Of a stretch of 64,000 bases of DNA, positions 28,801-37,290 are shown piece by piece. The translations under genes were made by a program, and so were the position numbers. Under the pieces are notes generated by a model. It saw only the letters and a program-made list of their open reading frames with translations, searched no databases and was not told the DNA's origin. The DNA is taken from assembly GCA_028280845.1 (NCBI GenBank), contig JANQKZ010000024.1:32078-96077 (forward strand), read 5' to 3'. The DNA comes from Opitutales bacterium. GTDB lineage: Bacteria > Verrucomicrobiota > Verrucomicrobiia > Opitutales > JABSRG01. Each line of letters starts with the position of its first letter. The stretch's first letter is position 1.

Positions 28801-31470
28801 AATAGTATCGAGCAAACTTGCCACAAAGTCTGGCCAAATAATGGAGAGCCTATCAGCAATCGGGGCTGCCAGTCTTCCCAAAATCTCTGGAGGAGCAATT
28901 ATTTCGCTCAATCCTGGATATACCACCTCGACCAATCCTAAAGTTTCCAACGACGGGTTCGGCCAAGGAGGCCGCCGGGCAATTTCCCTACCCAACAAAG
29001 GGACTAATTTGTTTTGAATAGCTCGACGATTTTGCTCCCAGATATCGGGAGTATTTTGGGGAAGTGGAATATGGGACTGCCCCTCCTGTGGATCAAACAA
29101 CTCACAAATAATAGGCGATTCTTTAAGAATATCGGTCCAGTCACCAATAGATCCACCCGCACCCATTTGTTGCAGTTGTTCTTCTAATGCGCGAATAGAG
29201 GCCTGAAATGCGGTTCTTATTGCAGGGGACGCACCTTCCGATTGAGCCCTTAAAGAATTAAGTTGATCTTGAACTTGTTGGCGCTCCTCCTTTGTTCCAG
29301 ATAAATTAACCTTTCCAAGCTTTTCCAGAACGGCTGAACGAAATATCTGAACCTCATGCTGGCGAGTAAGCCTGGGACCTAACCTGGCCGCTTCAGCTCG
29401 ACTATCTGAGAAAACTAATAGTCGGCGACCATGGGCTGGCTTCCAATTCCTGCTGTCATCTGGAAATTCAGGAAGGTTAGCTAAAGCGGTTTCCGCCACT
29501 AGGCTTACCTGTAGCCGAGTTCCAGATGCAAACCACCCAACAGAACTTGGGCTAAACTCTATTTGACTTCGAGGGCAACGATCAACCTCCCAAAGAGGTA
29601 CCTGCCCTTCCCCAGCGTATGAACCGGTAGTAGGGTTAAAATATATAAGTGGGGCTCCAGATACTTCCTTGATTGAAAAAAACCTAATGGGGGTAGGTAC
29701 TTGGAGTTCTGGATTCTCTGAGTCCGTATTCTCTTCCCCCTCATGTCCATACAGGATGATTGACTGAGGGACAGGTTCTAGTATTCCATCATTTTGTCTT
29801 CCAGCTACACCCCACCATCCCGTTTCATTGCAACGAAACAGGTTGAGAGGATTCTGAACGGAATCGCCTATAACAGCGGGATCCGACCCAGCGCTGAATA
29901 TTGCCATTCCATCCCCTATTGAAAAAAGTCCGGCCTCTTCCTCCGATCCAAAAGTTAATAAAATCCCCTCAGGGGCTCTGATTAAATAGTGGATACGATT
30001 CGGAACTAAAGGTAGAGCGGCGGGATTGCTTCTCGCAATGGCACCAATCTGCAAAAGCTGGCGTGTTGCCTCAATTGATTCTGAATTGGACCCACCGAAC
30101 AAACAATTACTCAGGTCTACAAGCGGGATTGGCTTAGGGCTTCCCTCACTCCAAAGAATTTTTTGTAAAGCTGAGAATACCCCTGAAGAACCTACTAGTC
30201 GCTCTAAAAGCGGTGCCACTGTTTTTGTGGTCTCAAAAGGCTCAGAATTTGCGGCCACTTCCTCCTTAGAGAAGATAACCTCTAACGCGATTATCCATTC
30301 CTCCCAACTCTGCTCGCTACTTTGATGAAAAACCAATCCATCATCCCAAGCCAAGAGAGTTGCTTCCTCTGGTATTGGGTGGGCAGACATTGATTCTGCA
30401 ACAGTCATTGAAAGCGGTAAAGGCAGAGGAGGAGCCGTTATCGGCGGCTTGATCTGGGAGCCCTCAATAACCTGCACCAAATCTTCTTCTTTACTAAACA
30501 GCTTTGCCGCAAATGGCTTTAGTTCTTGAGTCCCACCGCCAATAGTGGCTGAAGTTGCAATACAAAGTACCTCTTCAGGACTGCAACCACATCGAATAAA
30601 CAGCCTACGAAGTAAGAGGGTTATTTCTGCTGCTAAATTCCCGCTGTACATGTGAGCTTCATCTAACACAACCACCTTTAAATTAGTGCCAAAGAAACCA
30701 GCATCCTGGGGCCGGCACAGCATGTATTCTAACATCGAGTAATTGGTTACAAGAATGTCTGGGGTTGGCCCATTCGCAGCTGGAATCATTCTTCCATTAA
30801 TATCTTCCAATCCACGAGCTTGTTGCCGGGTTCTAAACCGAGCTGCCGTAGCGGGAGGAATATTTCGATCATTCGCCCTTTTGTGGTTTTCAGGTGTCTC
30901 GCTAGTAAAATGAAAAAAGCTCAACCGCTCTTGGCCCACCAACCAACGGTCTAAACGCCCAACTTGGTCGTTAACTAAAGCATTCATAGGGTATAGAATA
31001 AGAGCGCTGATTCCTTCCCCTTGGGTGCTAGGGTTGTTCCACAAAATATTGAGAAGAGGAATTAAAAAGCTTTCCGTCTTTCCTGCTCCTGTGCCTGCAG
31101 TGACGACTATTCCTGGTCGGGATGATTCGGTTCCCTCACCTTCTTTTGCTGCCTCGATGCTCTTGTATTGGTGCTCATACGGAACCTGTTCCAAAGGGAA
31201 GACCCCGGACCTATCCAATTGATCCGCTAATTCTTCATGGATAAGGTCTTCAGCGACAAGGTCTCGCATGGAATAATCAGCTGGTTTGGAAGGAAAGGCT
31301 CCTTCTACCCATAAATCACTTCCCAGCCCGCCACACTCAGGACTTCCGGACCATATTTTATCCAATGCCTCACTTAAGACTTCATCTCTTACATAGTGGT
31401 CGTCCTTTGCGAAATCGGTGACACGTTTAAGCAGATTATCTCTAAGGGTGATAGAATTTAATTGGCTCAT
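25807..31470 (-). CDS. Giant DEAH-box helicase with DUF1998-like C-terminus (DruE-like)
   Basis: Superfamily 2 helicase of 1887 aa. An N-terminal 90-residue region precedes the PYEHQYKSI Q-like motif (97-105). Then Walker A TAGTGAGKTE (124-133), motif Ia LILYPMNALVNDQ, DEAH at 270-273 followed by MYSGNLAAEITLLLRRL, and TSAT (306-309). A very long insert of about 700 residues with a charged helical stretch comes before the second RecA lobe: TTTLELGIDIGGLSAVFLGN and QRAGRAGR near 1140. The C-terminus has a CxxC site (ICQRCGYAES) and ILYDSLAGGSGHLAEL, as in MZB/DUF1998 domains. Size and order match DruE of Druantia. It follows the 921-aa gene by 18 bases. Confidence 0.85.
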   Translation of the reverse strand: MSQLNSITLRDNLLKRVTDFAKDDHYVRDEVLSEALDKIWSGSPECGGLGSDLWVEGAFPSKPADYSMRDLVAEDLIHEELADQLDRSGVFPLEQVPYEHQYKSIEAAKEGEGTESSRPGIVVTAGTGAGKTESFLIPLLNILWNNPSTQGEGISALILYPMNALVNDQVGRLDRWLVGQERLSFFHFTSETPENHKRANDRNIPPATAARFRTRQQARGLEDINGRMIPAANGPTPDILVTNYSMLEYMLCRPQDAGFFGTNLKVVVLDEAHMYSGNLAAEITLLLRRLFIRCGCSPEEVLCIATSATIGGGTQELKPFAAKLFSKEEDLVQVIEGSQIKPPITAPPLPLPLSMTVAESMSAHPIPEEATLLAWDDGLVFHQSSEQSWEEWIIALEVIFSKEEVAANSEPFETTKTVAPLLERLVGSSGVFSALQKILWSEGSPKPIPLVDLSNCLFGGSNSESIEATRQLLQIGAIARSNPAALPLVPNRIHYLIRAPEGILLTFGSEEEAGLFSIGDGMAIFSAGSDPAVIGDSVQNPLNLFRCNETGWWGVAGRQNDGILEPVPQSIILYGHEGEENTDSENPELQVPTPIRFFSIKEVSGAPLIYFNPTTGSYAGEGQVPLWEVDRCPRSQIEFSPSSVGWFASGTRLQVSLVAETALANLPEFPDDSRNWKPAHGRRLLVFSDSRAEAARLGPRLTRQHEVQIFRSAVLEKLGKVNLSGTKEERQQVQDQLNSLRAQSEGASPAIRTAFQASIRALEEQLQQMGAGGSIGDWTDILKESPIICELFDPQEGQSHIPLPQNTPDIWEQNRRAIQNKLVPLLGREIARRPPWPNPSLETLGLVEVVYPGLSEIIAPPEILGRLAAPIADRLSIIWPDFVASLLDTIRNQGAVTLGSEEDDRDYQYGNALIGKWFSCDQPFRQSMFAFLGASFAGGQVSRRNAFTLAVLNEIGLSEEDSQEIAPEVLRAVFEALCSEAESGRLSWLNHNPNASTNANNAVPALQLKFRQLGLKRPSTLHQCQVTGQVWARSVVGLYPGAHIPSLSEISYDDLDNDPRIGRRRREMLEWKGFKMGLWAEEHSAQLSPQENARLQNLFKEGVRNILSSTTTLELGIDIGGLSAVFLGNLPPGKANYLQRAGRAGRRADGTSAVLGFSRPTAFEREVFLGFKRYIDRELRRPTIFLDRAPLVRRHANSWILGEFFRTHLAHARNTGAMDAYGRMGRFTGQVLPNVWESGQNKPGLDNPVENSVSELFIEFLETLIEDDARGYPTTLLNLWDGCANVDASEGNWVENIQRIRDEFLSALTSWKDITGELLRAWEEVPSANPGSALFGQCRGQANAIFFQLLALHRLTVIEALADARVLPRYGFPIGLSRLRVQVAQRVQRGNQNGRLVAREEDQYRLQRDSMMAMREYTPGSQLLVGGRVITSRGLLKHWTGTASQNEAWGLRGQFVKNRRGYFDYSLTEESPPPPPNGNFTRGVFLFPKHGFTTAAWDPPRFGNDFERVGELEVYTTAFSHPDQCDPPQGNFGGIEGCTARYREAGDLLLINSGENELGFAICQRCGYAESERREGANGRVDLPTRFEWHSPLTSPDQRRRCWDEDEAPVWRNHHLAARQTSNLLKLDFSNFNQEIEPDLLYTLGQAFRLSAASLLELDQREIGVLDPPPDPVSGEFQSVILYDSLAGGSGHLAELSHPNNSEFAMKWIEETVKLLTVEETWPEAIAEREAIRRLLTSGCRDERLLPGETLEFLLNGFRGNRSEQIDTGVADESQADCWSTLRLQNENPPYEFSFLVEDNEVAGLQEGFCKFTRFEQEDENALPRANQVTIVRLPDGRVVFGKWLYSPTTNLDRPHKLRLRRLRNSITLELSEYEFREVEIIAVQTP

Positions 31471-31488
31471 GAAATACTTTTTACCGAG

Positions 31489-34254
31489 TTAATCATTTTG
31501 AATGGCCCTCAACCATCGGCCCAAAGTGTAGCATCGATAGTCCCTGCTTTTAGATAACAACCGAAAGGCTGGTGTAATGGCGGCCTCACCTAAATGATCT
31601 ATATTGCTCAAAGTAGGAACGGTGGACTCCAGCCAGCGGCCATCGCGATTCCCGTGGATCCTCCCTAGCACCTCTGCCCGATTTTCAGAAACATCCATTT
31701 CTGGAAGGTTCAGGAAGCAAGCAAAGAAAAACTGTTTGTCTGGATTTGTGAAATACTCAGCTGTGTAGATTCGGACTATTCGAACCGTTATGATTGGACA
31801 CACCGCAACCAATTTCCAAACTGCAGAACCCAGGGCATGGACGCCTTCAGTTCCAGGATCTTTTAGCCCTTCCACCACCTCGTCAGCTGATTCAGCGTCT
31901 GGGATGGGCAAGGATTGAAGGAGAAGCTCATTTACCGCCAATCGCCATTTCCTGGTTTGTCCATTTTGGGAATCCCTAAGCCAAATCGGCAAAACTTTAA
32001 CCCAATTGTCAAAAACCCAACTAGTGATTCTGTGGTAGTGGTCTCCGTTTTCTTGTAGAATCGGAGCCTTCCACTCCATCACCAGTTTAGCCATTTCTGG
32101 AGTTGGGATGTAATTGTTGTTGATGACCGCAATCGACCAACTTTCAAAATCAAACCAGGAGCCAACGCAGGTGCCTTCGTAGAAAAGGCTCAAAGCATAA
32201 AGACTTACGCCACCCCAAGAATGCCAAAACAAACCTTCTTCGGTTAATTCTAAGTTGTCCCAAGGAATGGTTTCGATCTTTAGAATACCCAGTAAGTCAC
32301 GTTTAAAGACTCTAAATTCATGCTTATCTCCTAACTCAAGAAATCTAGTTTTTATGAAAAAGGAATCTTCTTCTTCTAACCACTGAACACTACCAAGGAG
32401 ACCCCCATCAAGCACACATGGTGAAATATCCATAATCGTCTCAATGACATTGAATTTATCCTCAATAACTTTGAGCGGTGCACCTAGTCCAACAAAGTCT
32501 GGTAGGGCAGACGGCAACCGTTTTAGTCGACCATGAAGAATTCCTCCCTCGAGAAAACTAAACTTACGAGGATCTCGAGGTTGGCCATTCTCAGGAGGAA
32601 GACTAAAGCTCCAGGCCTGACTGCGTGCATCACTTAATAGTAGTTTTCTATTGGGCTGGTGATGGTATACTCCTCCGGCCTTTAGCCATTTAAGTGCAGC
32701 TACAAAAGGAACTGGAACCTTGATTACTTCAGTTTGTTTCCTCCCGTTTTCGGAGACTTGAATTCTTAAAACTACAGGTTTTACAGCATCCGTCTCAGTG
32801 AGTGAGAGTTCAGGTGGAAGATCATACCGTTCAATGAGAAGCCCATCACCTCTACGCCATCGAAAGCGCTCTAAGCGATAGCGGTGGGGAATAGTGATAC
32901 GAATCGGCAGATACCAGGGTGCTGGTCTATTTGCATAATAACCCTCCCGCAGATCTAATGTGGAAGTAAAATGAGCTGTTATGCCCACCGGATTGAATCG
33001 ACCCTGGGCTAGAGCCGCCACGCTGGACCACAACAAATCATCATCCAAGGAAACCTGGATATGCGATTCCCAGCCGCTCTGGATTCGACAAAGGGAATAG
33101 CCTAAACCGAGATCCCAGATTTCTGAAGGCAGAGGATCTACAGAAACATCCTGGCTTACTATTAGATTTACCGCGGTCCCCGCTCGCAACCGCTCGTCTG
33201 GAGGAAGTTGGTTTCCTGTATTTGCAGAATACAAAGAAGCTTCTTCGTCCAAATCCCAAAGCTTTAGCTGATCATGGGCAATGATCGAACCTGCCTGGGA
33301 CACTAATGAAACAGGTAAATCAGGCTTAATAGGCAGGGAGATCTCTTCCTCAGGGGTATCACTAAAATACGTCTCATCTGGCTGTCTGATTAAGCGGGCA
33401 TAAACTTCATCCTCAATCTTTAACAAATAGGTGGAATCAACCAGGTCGAAACCACTTAGATTGCATATACTGGATTTAAATACTGGGTCCCTCCCTTCAT
33501 TCCAAACCAACCTGGGAGTTGTAACAAACTTGAATTCGGCCGCCTCAAAATCTTCAATCTGAAAATCATGGACGCTACTAGCTAAAGCCGCTCTTTTTAA
33601 ATCAGCTTGCCACTCTGGCAAAACCCAAGGGTTCACACGAAACCGGCTATCCATAGTTTCAGAAGTGAGATTTCCCAATCTAAACATACGGAGAGAACGC
33701 CACAGGCTTTGAAATTCGCGAGCACCTGAATCAATGCCCCCAAGAAGCCGTTCTATGCTCACTGGTAATCCGTGGCCAGAAAGCCATTGGTCCAATCGAT
33801 TTACGGCATCATCATGAGTAAAACCAAATTGAAGGTAAATAAGCCGGTACCAATTCTGCGCATCCTCTTCGTGGAAAGTATTTCTCAAAGAATAATAGAA
33901 AGCTGCCCCGCGAAGTAAATCCCGATGCAACTGAGTAGCATGACCTCCAGAAAACAAATCAGTATACACGGGTCCTTCCCAAGGAATTCGATCCCGGTCG
34001 TTGAGAATTGGCCAAAGGCTTCCTTCCCCCCCATCCTGCCTGGCAACTTCAGATTCCAGCCAAAGCAGAACCAGTCCAAGTTCCCTTTGACGAATATTCT
34101 TATCCGTATTCCAAGTCATCCAATCCAGCCCGCTTGCCCATGCCAGCAACTCCTCTAATTTGCCAAAAGAGTTCGGTGACTCAACGATCGACCACCCCTC
34201 ATGGTCGGGCGCAGTCGCAAGTAAATGAGCTGCTAGTTCCCCTGTAGTTGGCAT
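31489..34254 (-). CDS. Uncharacterised 921-aa protein paired with the giant helicase
   Basis: Not recognised with certainty. No signal peptide or membrane helix; cytoplasmic. The first about 200 residues look helical (ELGLVLLWLESEVARQDGGEGSLWPIL, LLRGAAFYYSLRNTFHEED, YLQFGFTHDDAVNRLDQWL). The middle, about 230-700, is strand-rich with possible immunoglobulin-like or propeller segments (LRIQVSENGRKQTEVIKVPV). The last 150 are helical again. No nuclease or ATPase motif was found by eye. The layout of one unknown protein of about 900-1100 aa followed by a DruE-size helicase is that of Druantia type III (DruH-DruE). That equation is inference from order and size only. Confidence 0.75.
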   Translation of the reverse strand: MPTTGELAAHLLATAPDHEGWSIVESPNSFGKLEELLAWASGLDWMTWNTDKNIRQRELGLVLLWLESEVARQDGGEGSLWPILNDRDRIPWEGPVYTDLFSGGHATQLHRDLLRGAAFYYSLRNTFHEEDAQNWYRLIYLQFGFTHDDAVNRLDQWLSGHGLPVSIERLLGGIDSGAREFQSLWRSLRMFRLGNLTSETMDSRFRVNPWVLPEWQADLKRAALASSVHDFQIEDFEAAEFKFVTTPRLVWNEGRDPVFKSSICNLSGFDLVDSTYLLKIEDEVYARLIRQPDETYFSDTPEEEISLPIKPDLPVSLVSQAGSIIAHDQLKLWDLDEEASLYSANTGNQLPPDERLRAGTAVNLIVSQDVSVDPLPSEIWDLGLGYSLCRIQSGWESHIQVSLDDDLLWSSVAALAQGRFNPVGITAHFTSTLDLREGYYANRPAPWYLPIRITIPHRYRLERFRWRRGDGLLIERYDLPPELSLTETDAVKPVVLRIQVSENGRKQTEVIKVPVPFVAALKWLKAGGVYHHQPNRKLLLSDARSQAWSFSLPPENGQPRDPRKFSFLEGGILHGRLKRLPSALPDFVGLGAPLKVIEDKFNVIETIMDISPCVLDGGLLGSVQWLEEEDSFFIKTRFLELGDKHEFRVFKRDLLGILKIETIPWDNLELTEEGLFWHSWGGVSLYALSLFYEGTCVGSWFDFESWSIAVINNNYIPTPEMAKLVMEWKAPILQENGDHYHRITSWVFDNWVKVLPIWLRDSQNGQTRKWRLAVNELLLQSLPIPDAESADEVVEGLKDPGTEGVHALGSAVWKLVAVCPIITVRIVRIYTAEYFTNPDKQFFFACFLNLPEMDVSENRAEVLGRIHGNRDGRWLESTVPTLSNIDHLGEAAITPAFRLLSKSRDYRCYTLGRWLRAIQND

Positions 34255-34266
34255 TACATAATCCCT

Positions 34267-34557
34267 CTAATAATATTTTTTGACATAAGCGTATGCTCTT
34301 TGGAAGAGCTCCTGTTTCTTATGAAGTTTGTATTTTAAAAGAGACTGACGGAGGGATTTCTGGACTTCGCGCTCTCCGGCAGCTGAGGTTTGCCATCCGT
34401 CGAAGCGGACGTGCTTTACGATGGTGTCGATGTCGTTGACGATGCGTTCGACCACGGCCGGGGTCTGGTCATTCTTCAACTCCAGGAATAGCTCAGTTAA
34501 GGCGGCTTTTGCGCTCTTTTGCTCCATCTGGGAGAGAGTGAGTTTGGTGCTATTCAT
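34267..34557 (-). CDS. Detached C-terminal domain of a type I restriction HsdR subunit
   Basis: Protein of 96 aa that reads like the last part of HsdR: DIDTIVKHVRFDGWQTSAAGEREVQKSLRQSLLKYKLHKKQELFQRAYAYVKKYY. In full HsdR (about 1000 aa) this region holds the enzyme on the methyltransferase core. Nothing of the nuclease or translocase domains is upstream: the preceding gene overlaps by eight bases and is unrelated, and it is followed 12 bases later by the 921-aa gene. It has its own ATG and an intact frame, so it may be a retained domain serving as an adaptor rather than a decaying remnant. Both readings are open. Confidence 0.8.
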   Translation of the reverse strand: MNSTKLTLSQMEQKSAKAALTELFLELKNDQTPAVVERIVNDIDTIVKHVRFDGWQTSAAGEREVQKSLRQSLLKYKLHKKQELFQRAYAYVKKYY

Positions 34558-34888
34558 TTTGCAGTTGCTCCAGTAGCGCCCAGATATCGTGATAAGCAGA
34601 CAGCCTCCTTTTTTGATCGGAAATACCAGCTATCTGATTTTTAAAGTTATCGTAGCCAATAGAACCCATTAGGCAGTTTGAGCAATCACTGAAATCTAGT
34701 GGAGAGCAAAGAATCCGGTAACGATAATCCGCCTTGGGCCATAGGCGGACGGCATCGGAACTTCTTTCTGCAGCTATGGCTAGGTTGACTAGATCTTGCT
34801 TCAACCTCACACGGATATGGAAAAAGTCCCAATTGTCGCCCTGTTTTCGGACGATGGAGAAAAACCCGTGTCTGCTGGCACCCCACAT
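34550..34888 (-). CDS. Conserved protein of 112 aa (phage/actinobacterial-type family of unknown function)
   Basis: The start MWGASRHGFFSIV and the ends YDNFKNQI and AYHDIWALLEQLQ, together with ADYRYRILCSPLDF in the centre, fit a small uncharacterised family (MWxxxxxGFFSxV ... ADYxYR ... DYDNFK ... YxxxW). Members are common in actinobacteria and phages; I know of no assigned function. First gene of the island operon, overlapping the HsdR fragment by eight bases. A separate gene rather than part of HsdR. Confidence 0.7.
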   Translation of the reverse strand: MWGASRHGFFSIVRKQGDNWDFFHIRVRLKQDLVNLAIAAERSSDAVRLWPKADYRYRILCSPLDFSDCSNCLMGSIGYDNFKNQIAGISDQKRRLSAYHDIWALLEQLQNE

Positions 34889-35312
34889 TTCGATGGAATC
34901 TCCCTTTTCGGTGTTATCTGGTAACTAAAGTAACGCTTTTGTGAATAAGTGATAGATCTACTATTAGCGAATAGATTTTGGTTTTGTAGACAAGAATATC
35001 TAAACCCTTGCCACATAATTATCTATTTCACTGAAACACGCATCTCTTTCGCAGGGATTGTGGAACTGGAGGTGTCAGAAAGGAGGTGTCAGAAAGGGTC
35101 AAACGTAGAATTTAAACACACTCGCTCTACCGACTCTGGCTTCGCCAAAAGAACGGGAAACCATGTGGAAACCAAGAAGTATCACATAACCTCTGCTACG
35201 GTCATGCGGCTGCAGTTTTCGCGTTGTCGGGAAACTTAACACAATAGGGCGGGAGCCGTTCCGAGCCCCGCCTTTGCGGGCGACAAAACCGGGTCCCGTG
35301 AATACGGGAAAC
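34889..35312. other. Island leader region without a gene
   Basis: A+T-rich stretch between the operon start and the right border, expected to hold its promoter. A tandem duplication GGAGGTGTCAGAAA is visible at about 35068-35097. No convincing coding frame is present on either strand. Near the right end, a GC-rich piece (35246-35282) resembles part of the border repeat (CCCCGCCTTTGCGGG). Confidence 0.5.
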
Positions 35313-35432
35313 CGGACCACCGAGGGGAGACTTCAGGAGAGGGGCGTAGCCCGTCTCCGCCCCGCCTTTGCGGGGCTACGCCGCGGCACTTTTTGCCAAT
35401 GGCAAAAAGTGGTACACGGGGCGGGAGTCGAA
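35313..35432. repeat. Right island border: 120-bp direct repeat joined to intact tRNA-Leu
   Basis: Counterpart of 24583-24702 (118/120 identical). Here the repeat continues without a break into the complete tRNA-Leu(TAG). The repeat comprises 97 bases downstream of the tRNA plus its last 23 bases. The duplication of sequence beyond the tRNA end means the recombining unit was larger than the tRNA 3' end alone. Confidence 0.85.
35387..35411 (-). terminator. Palindromic hairpin just past tRNA-Leu
   Basis: Perfect 11-bp arms CACTTTTTGCC and GGCAAAAAGTG around AAT, directly at the tRNA 3' end. It may terminate the tRNA transcript or be a recombinase arm, since it is duplicated at 24657-24681 in the other island border. 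Confidence 0.45.
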
Positions 35433-35494
35433 CCCGCACGCCTTACGGCACTGGAACCTAAATCCAGCGTGTCTGCCAATTCCACCACCCGTGC
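35410..35494 (-). tRNA. tRNA-Leu (anticodon TAG), island integration site
   Basis: Class II tRNA, 85 nt with encoded CCA. Acceptor stem GCACGGG pairs with CCCGTGT, D arm GGTGGAATTGGCAGACAC, anticodon stem CTGGA/TCCAG around loop TTTAGGT, variable arm TGCCGTAAGGCGT, T arm CGGGTTCGACTCCCG. Reads CUA. Its last 23 bases are repeated at the far end of the island (24680-24702). Confidence 0.95.
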
Positions 35495-35548
35495 ATTGTG
35501 GTAAGCTGCTAAACTGTCAATCAACTCGGGTGCTGGCCTTATCCGGCT

Positions 35549-35584
35549 CAGCCAATGGAATTCGGCTTCGCCTGAACCGCCACC
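35549..35584. repeat. tRNA-Leu-associated hairpin repeat, copy 2
   Basis: Matches 7804-7843. It has a shorter hairpin (GGC-TTC-GCC) but the same flanks GCCAATGGAATTC and CCTGAACCGCCACC. It lies 55 bases from the 5' end of tRNA-Leu(TAG), as copy 1 lies 46 bases from the 5' end of tRNA-Leu(CAG). Confidence 0.5.
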
Positions 35585-35659
35585 CTTGCGTTGTGTTAAG
35601 GTAAACGAAGGAAGTTGGTGGAATTTTGACCGTCTGCCAACTCCTTTTTCCGGAGGGAT

Positions 35660-36133
35660 TTAAGAATCGGGTTGGCGACCTTCGGCCCGCTCCCGGTTGA
35701 TCCAGACTTTGCAAGCGGATTTCATGCGGGTGAGGACATAGTAGACCGTTTGACTCCGCTGCCGGACTAATTCGCCCCCCACGATTTTGGGAACAAAGTC
35801 TTGGGGAACACTGAGTACCGCCTCCGGGGTCGACCCATTGAGACCCTGACATAAGATCGATGTCATGGCACGGGTTAAGGTCTGCACCTGGGGCCCGAGG
35901 GTGATGCGGAACCGCACGCCCCGGTTACCCGGATCCACTGCGAGGTAGACCCCAACCGTATCCGTGCACTCCTCATCCTTGCGGACGTCTTCCAGATTAA
36001 AAGTCTCCCCGTCGCGAGGCTCCTGCCGAGGCGCCTGATCCGCATAAGCAATGAGGTTCTCCCGCTTTTCCTGTTCAGGAAGAAACTCGAAAAGATCCAC
36101 AATTTCTTGAAGCGCTGCTGGATATGGGCTCAT
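35660..36133 (-). CDS. sufE: SufE-like sulfur acceptor protein
   Basis: Accepts sulfane sulfur from the SufS cysteine desulfurase for iron-sulfur cluster assembly. The 157-aa product from the ATG at 36133 has IVDLFEFLPEQEKRENLIAYAD at the start and KDEECTDTVGVYLAVD with the likely acceptor Cys C56. It continues with GPQVQTLTRAMTSILCQGLNG (usually G-x-S-D-x-x-x-x-G) and a conserved end VYYVLTRMKSACKVWIN. The frame is open upstream to 36250 through a repeat, so the inner ATG was chosen. No sufBCDS genes are nearby; the next gene upstream on the same strand is a rhodanese, also a sulfur carrier. Confidence 0.85.
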   Translation of the reverse strand: MSPYPAALQEIVDLFEFLPEQEKRENLIAYADQAPRQEPRDGETFNLEDVRKDEECTDTVGVYLAVDPGNRGVRFRITLGPQVQTLTRAMTSILCQGLNGSTPEAVLSVPQDFVPKIVGGELVRQRSQTVYYVLTRMKSACKVWINRERAEGRQPDS

Positions 36134-36194
36134 GGAAAATTTTATAATGAAAAACCGAAAAGGGGAAAAGGAACATGTAATCCGACAGGAGGAA

Positions 36195-36250
36195 GTGGAG
36201 GACTGCGGCCAGATGTGGAGCTCGAGGACAGAGGGAACTCGGGAGCGCAC
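36195..36250. repeat. Interspersed repeat type B, copy 2
   Basis: Matches 17798-17850: GGAGGACTGCGGCCAGATGT, AGCT, GAGGAC and GAGCGCAC in the same order. It lies 62 bases upstream of the sufE start, as the other copy lies 60 bases upstream of the vWA gene. Confidence 0.45.
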
Positions 36251-36382
36251 TTCATGCTCATGACCGATCCCCGTCGGACGAAGACTCTGTATCTGGACCA
36301 GGGAGTGAAGACAAAGCTGTTACAGGTGAAAAGGGCTAACTGTAAAATTCCACCCCTTCGCCTTCACCCGGTCATCCACTTG

Positions 36383-37246
<864 letters not shown>

Positions 37247-37290
37247 CTGATTTTGGATTGGTTTTGAAAGTATGAGAAAAGGGGGAGAAA

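Larger units (their letters stand above)
24583..35432. mobile_element. Genomic island at tRNA-Leu(TAG), about 10.7 kb
   Basis: Segment between two 120-bp direct repeats, one joined to the intact tRNA-Leu at 35410-35494 and the other carrying only its 3' end. All internal genes run on the minus strand; the DNA is visibly more A+T-rich than either flank. Contents: terminase-like small protein, broken NERD gene, giant DEAH helicase, 921-aa unknown, detached HsdR C-terminus, 112-aa conserved protein. No integrase, relaxase or phage structural gene is seen, so it would need help in trans or has decayed. Likely role: defence against phage or plasmids. Confidence 0.8.

Noticed and set aside
35060..35100. 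Short tandem GGAGGTGTCAGAAA as a CRISPR-like start
   Set aside because: Only two adjacent copies with no spacers; a simple tandem duplication.
24703..35312. Tyrosine or serine recombinase expected inside the island
   Set aside because: All frames of useful length were accounted for by other genes; no R...HxxR...Y or serine recombinase pattern was seen.
35236..35660. Several open frames across tRNA-Leu(TAG) and its repeats, with ARVVELADTLDLGSSAVRR-like translations
   Set aside because: These are the well-known spurious translations of tRNA-Leu genes.
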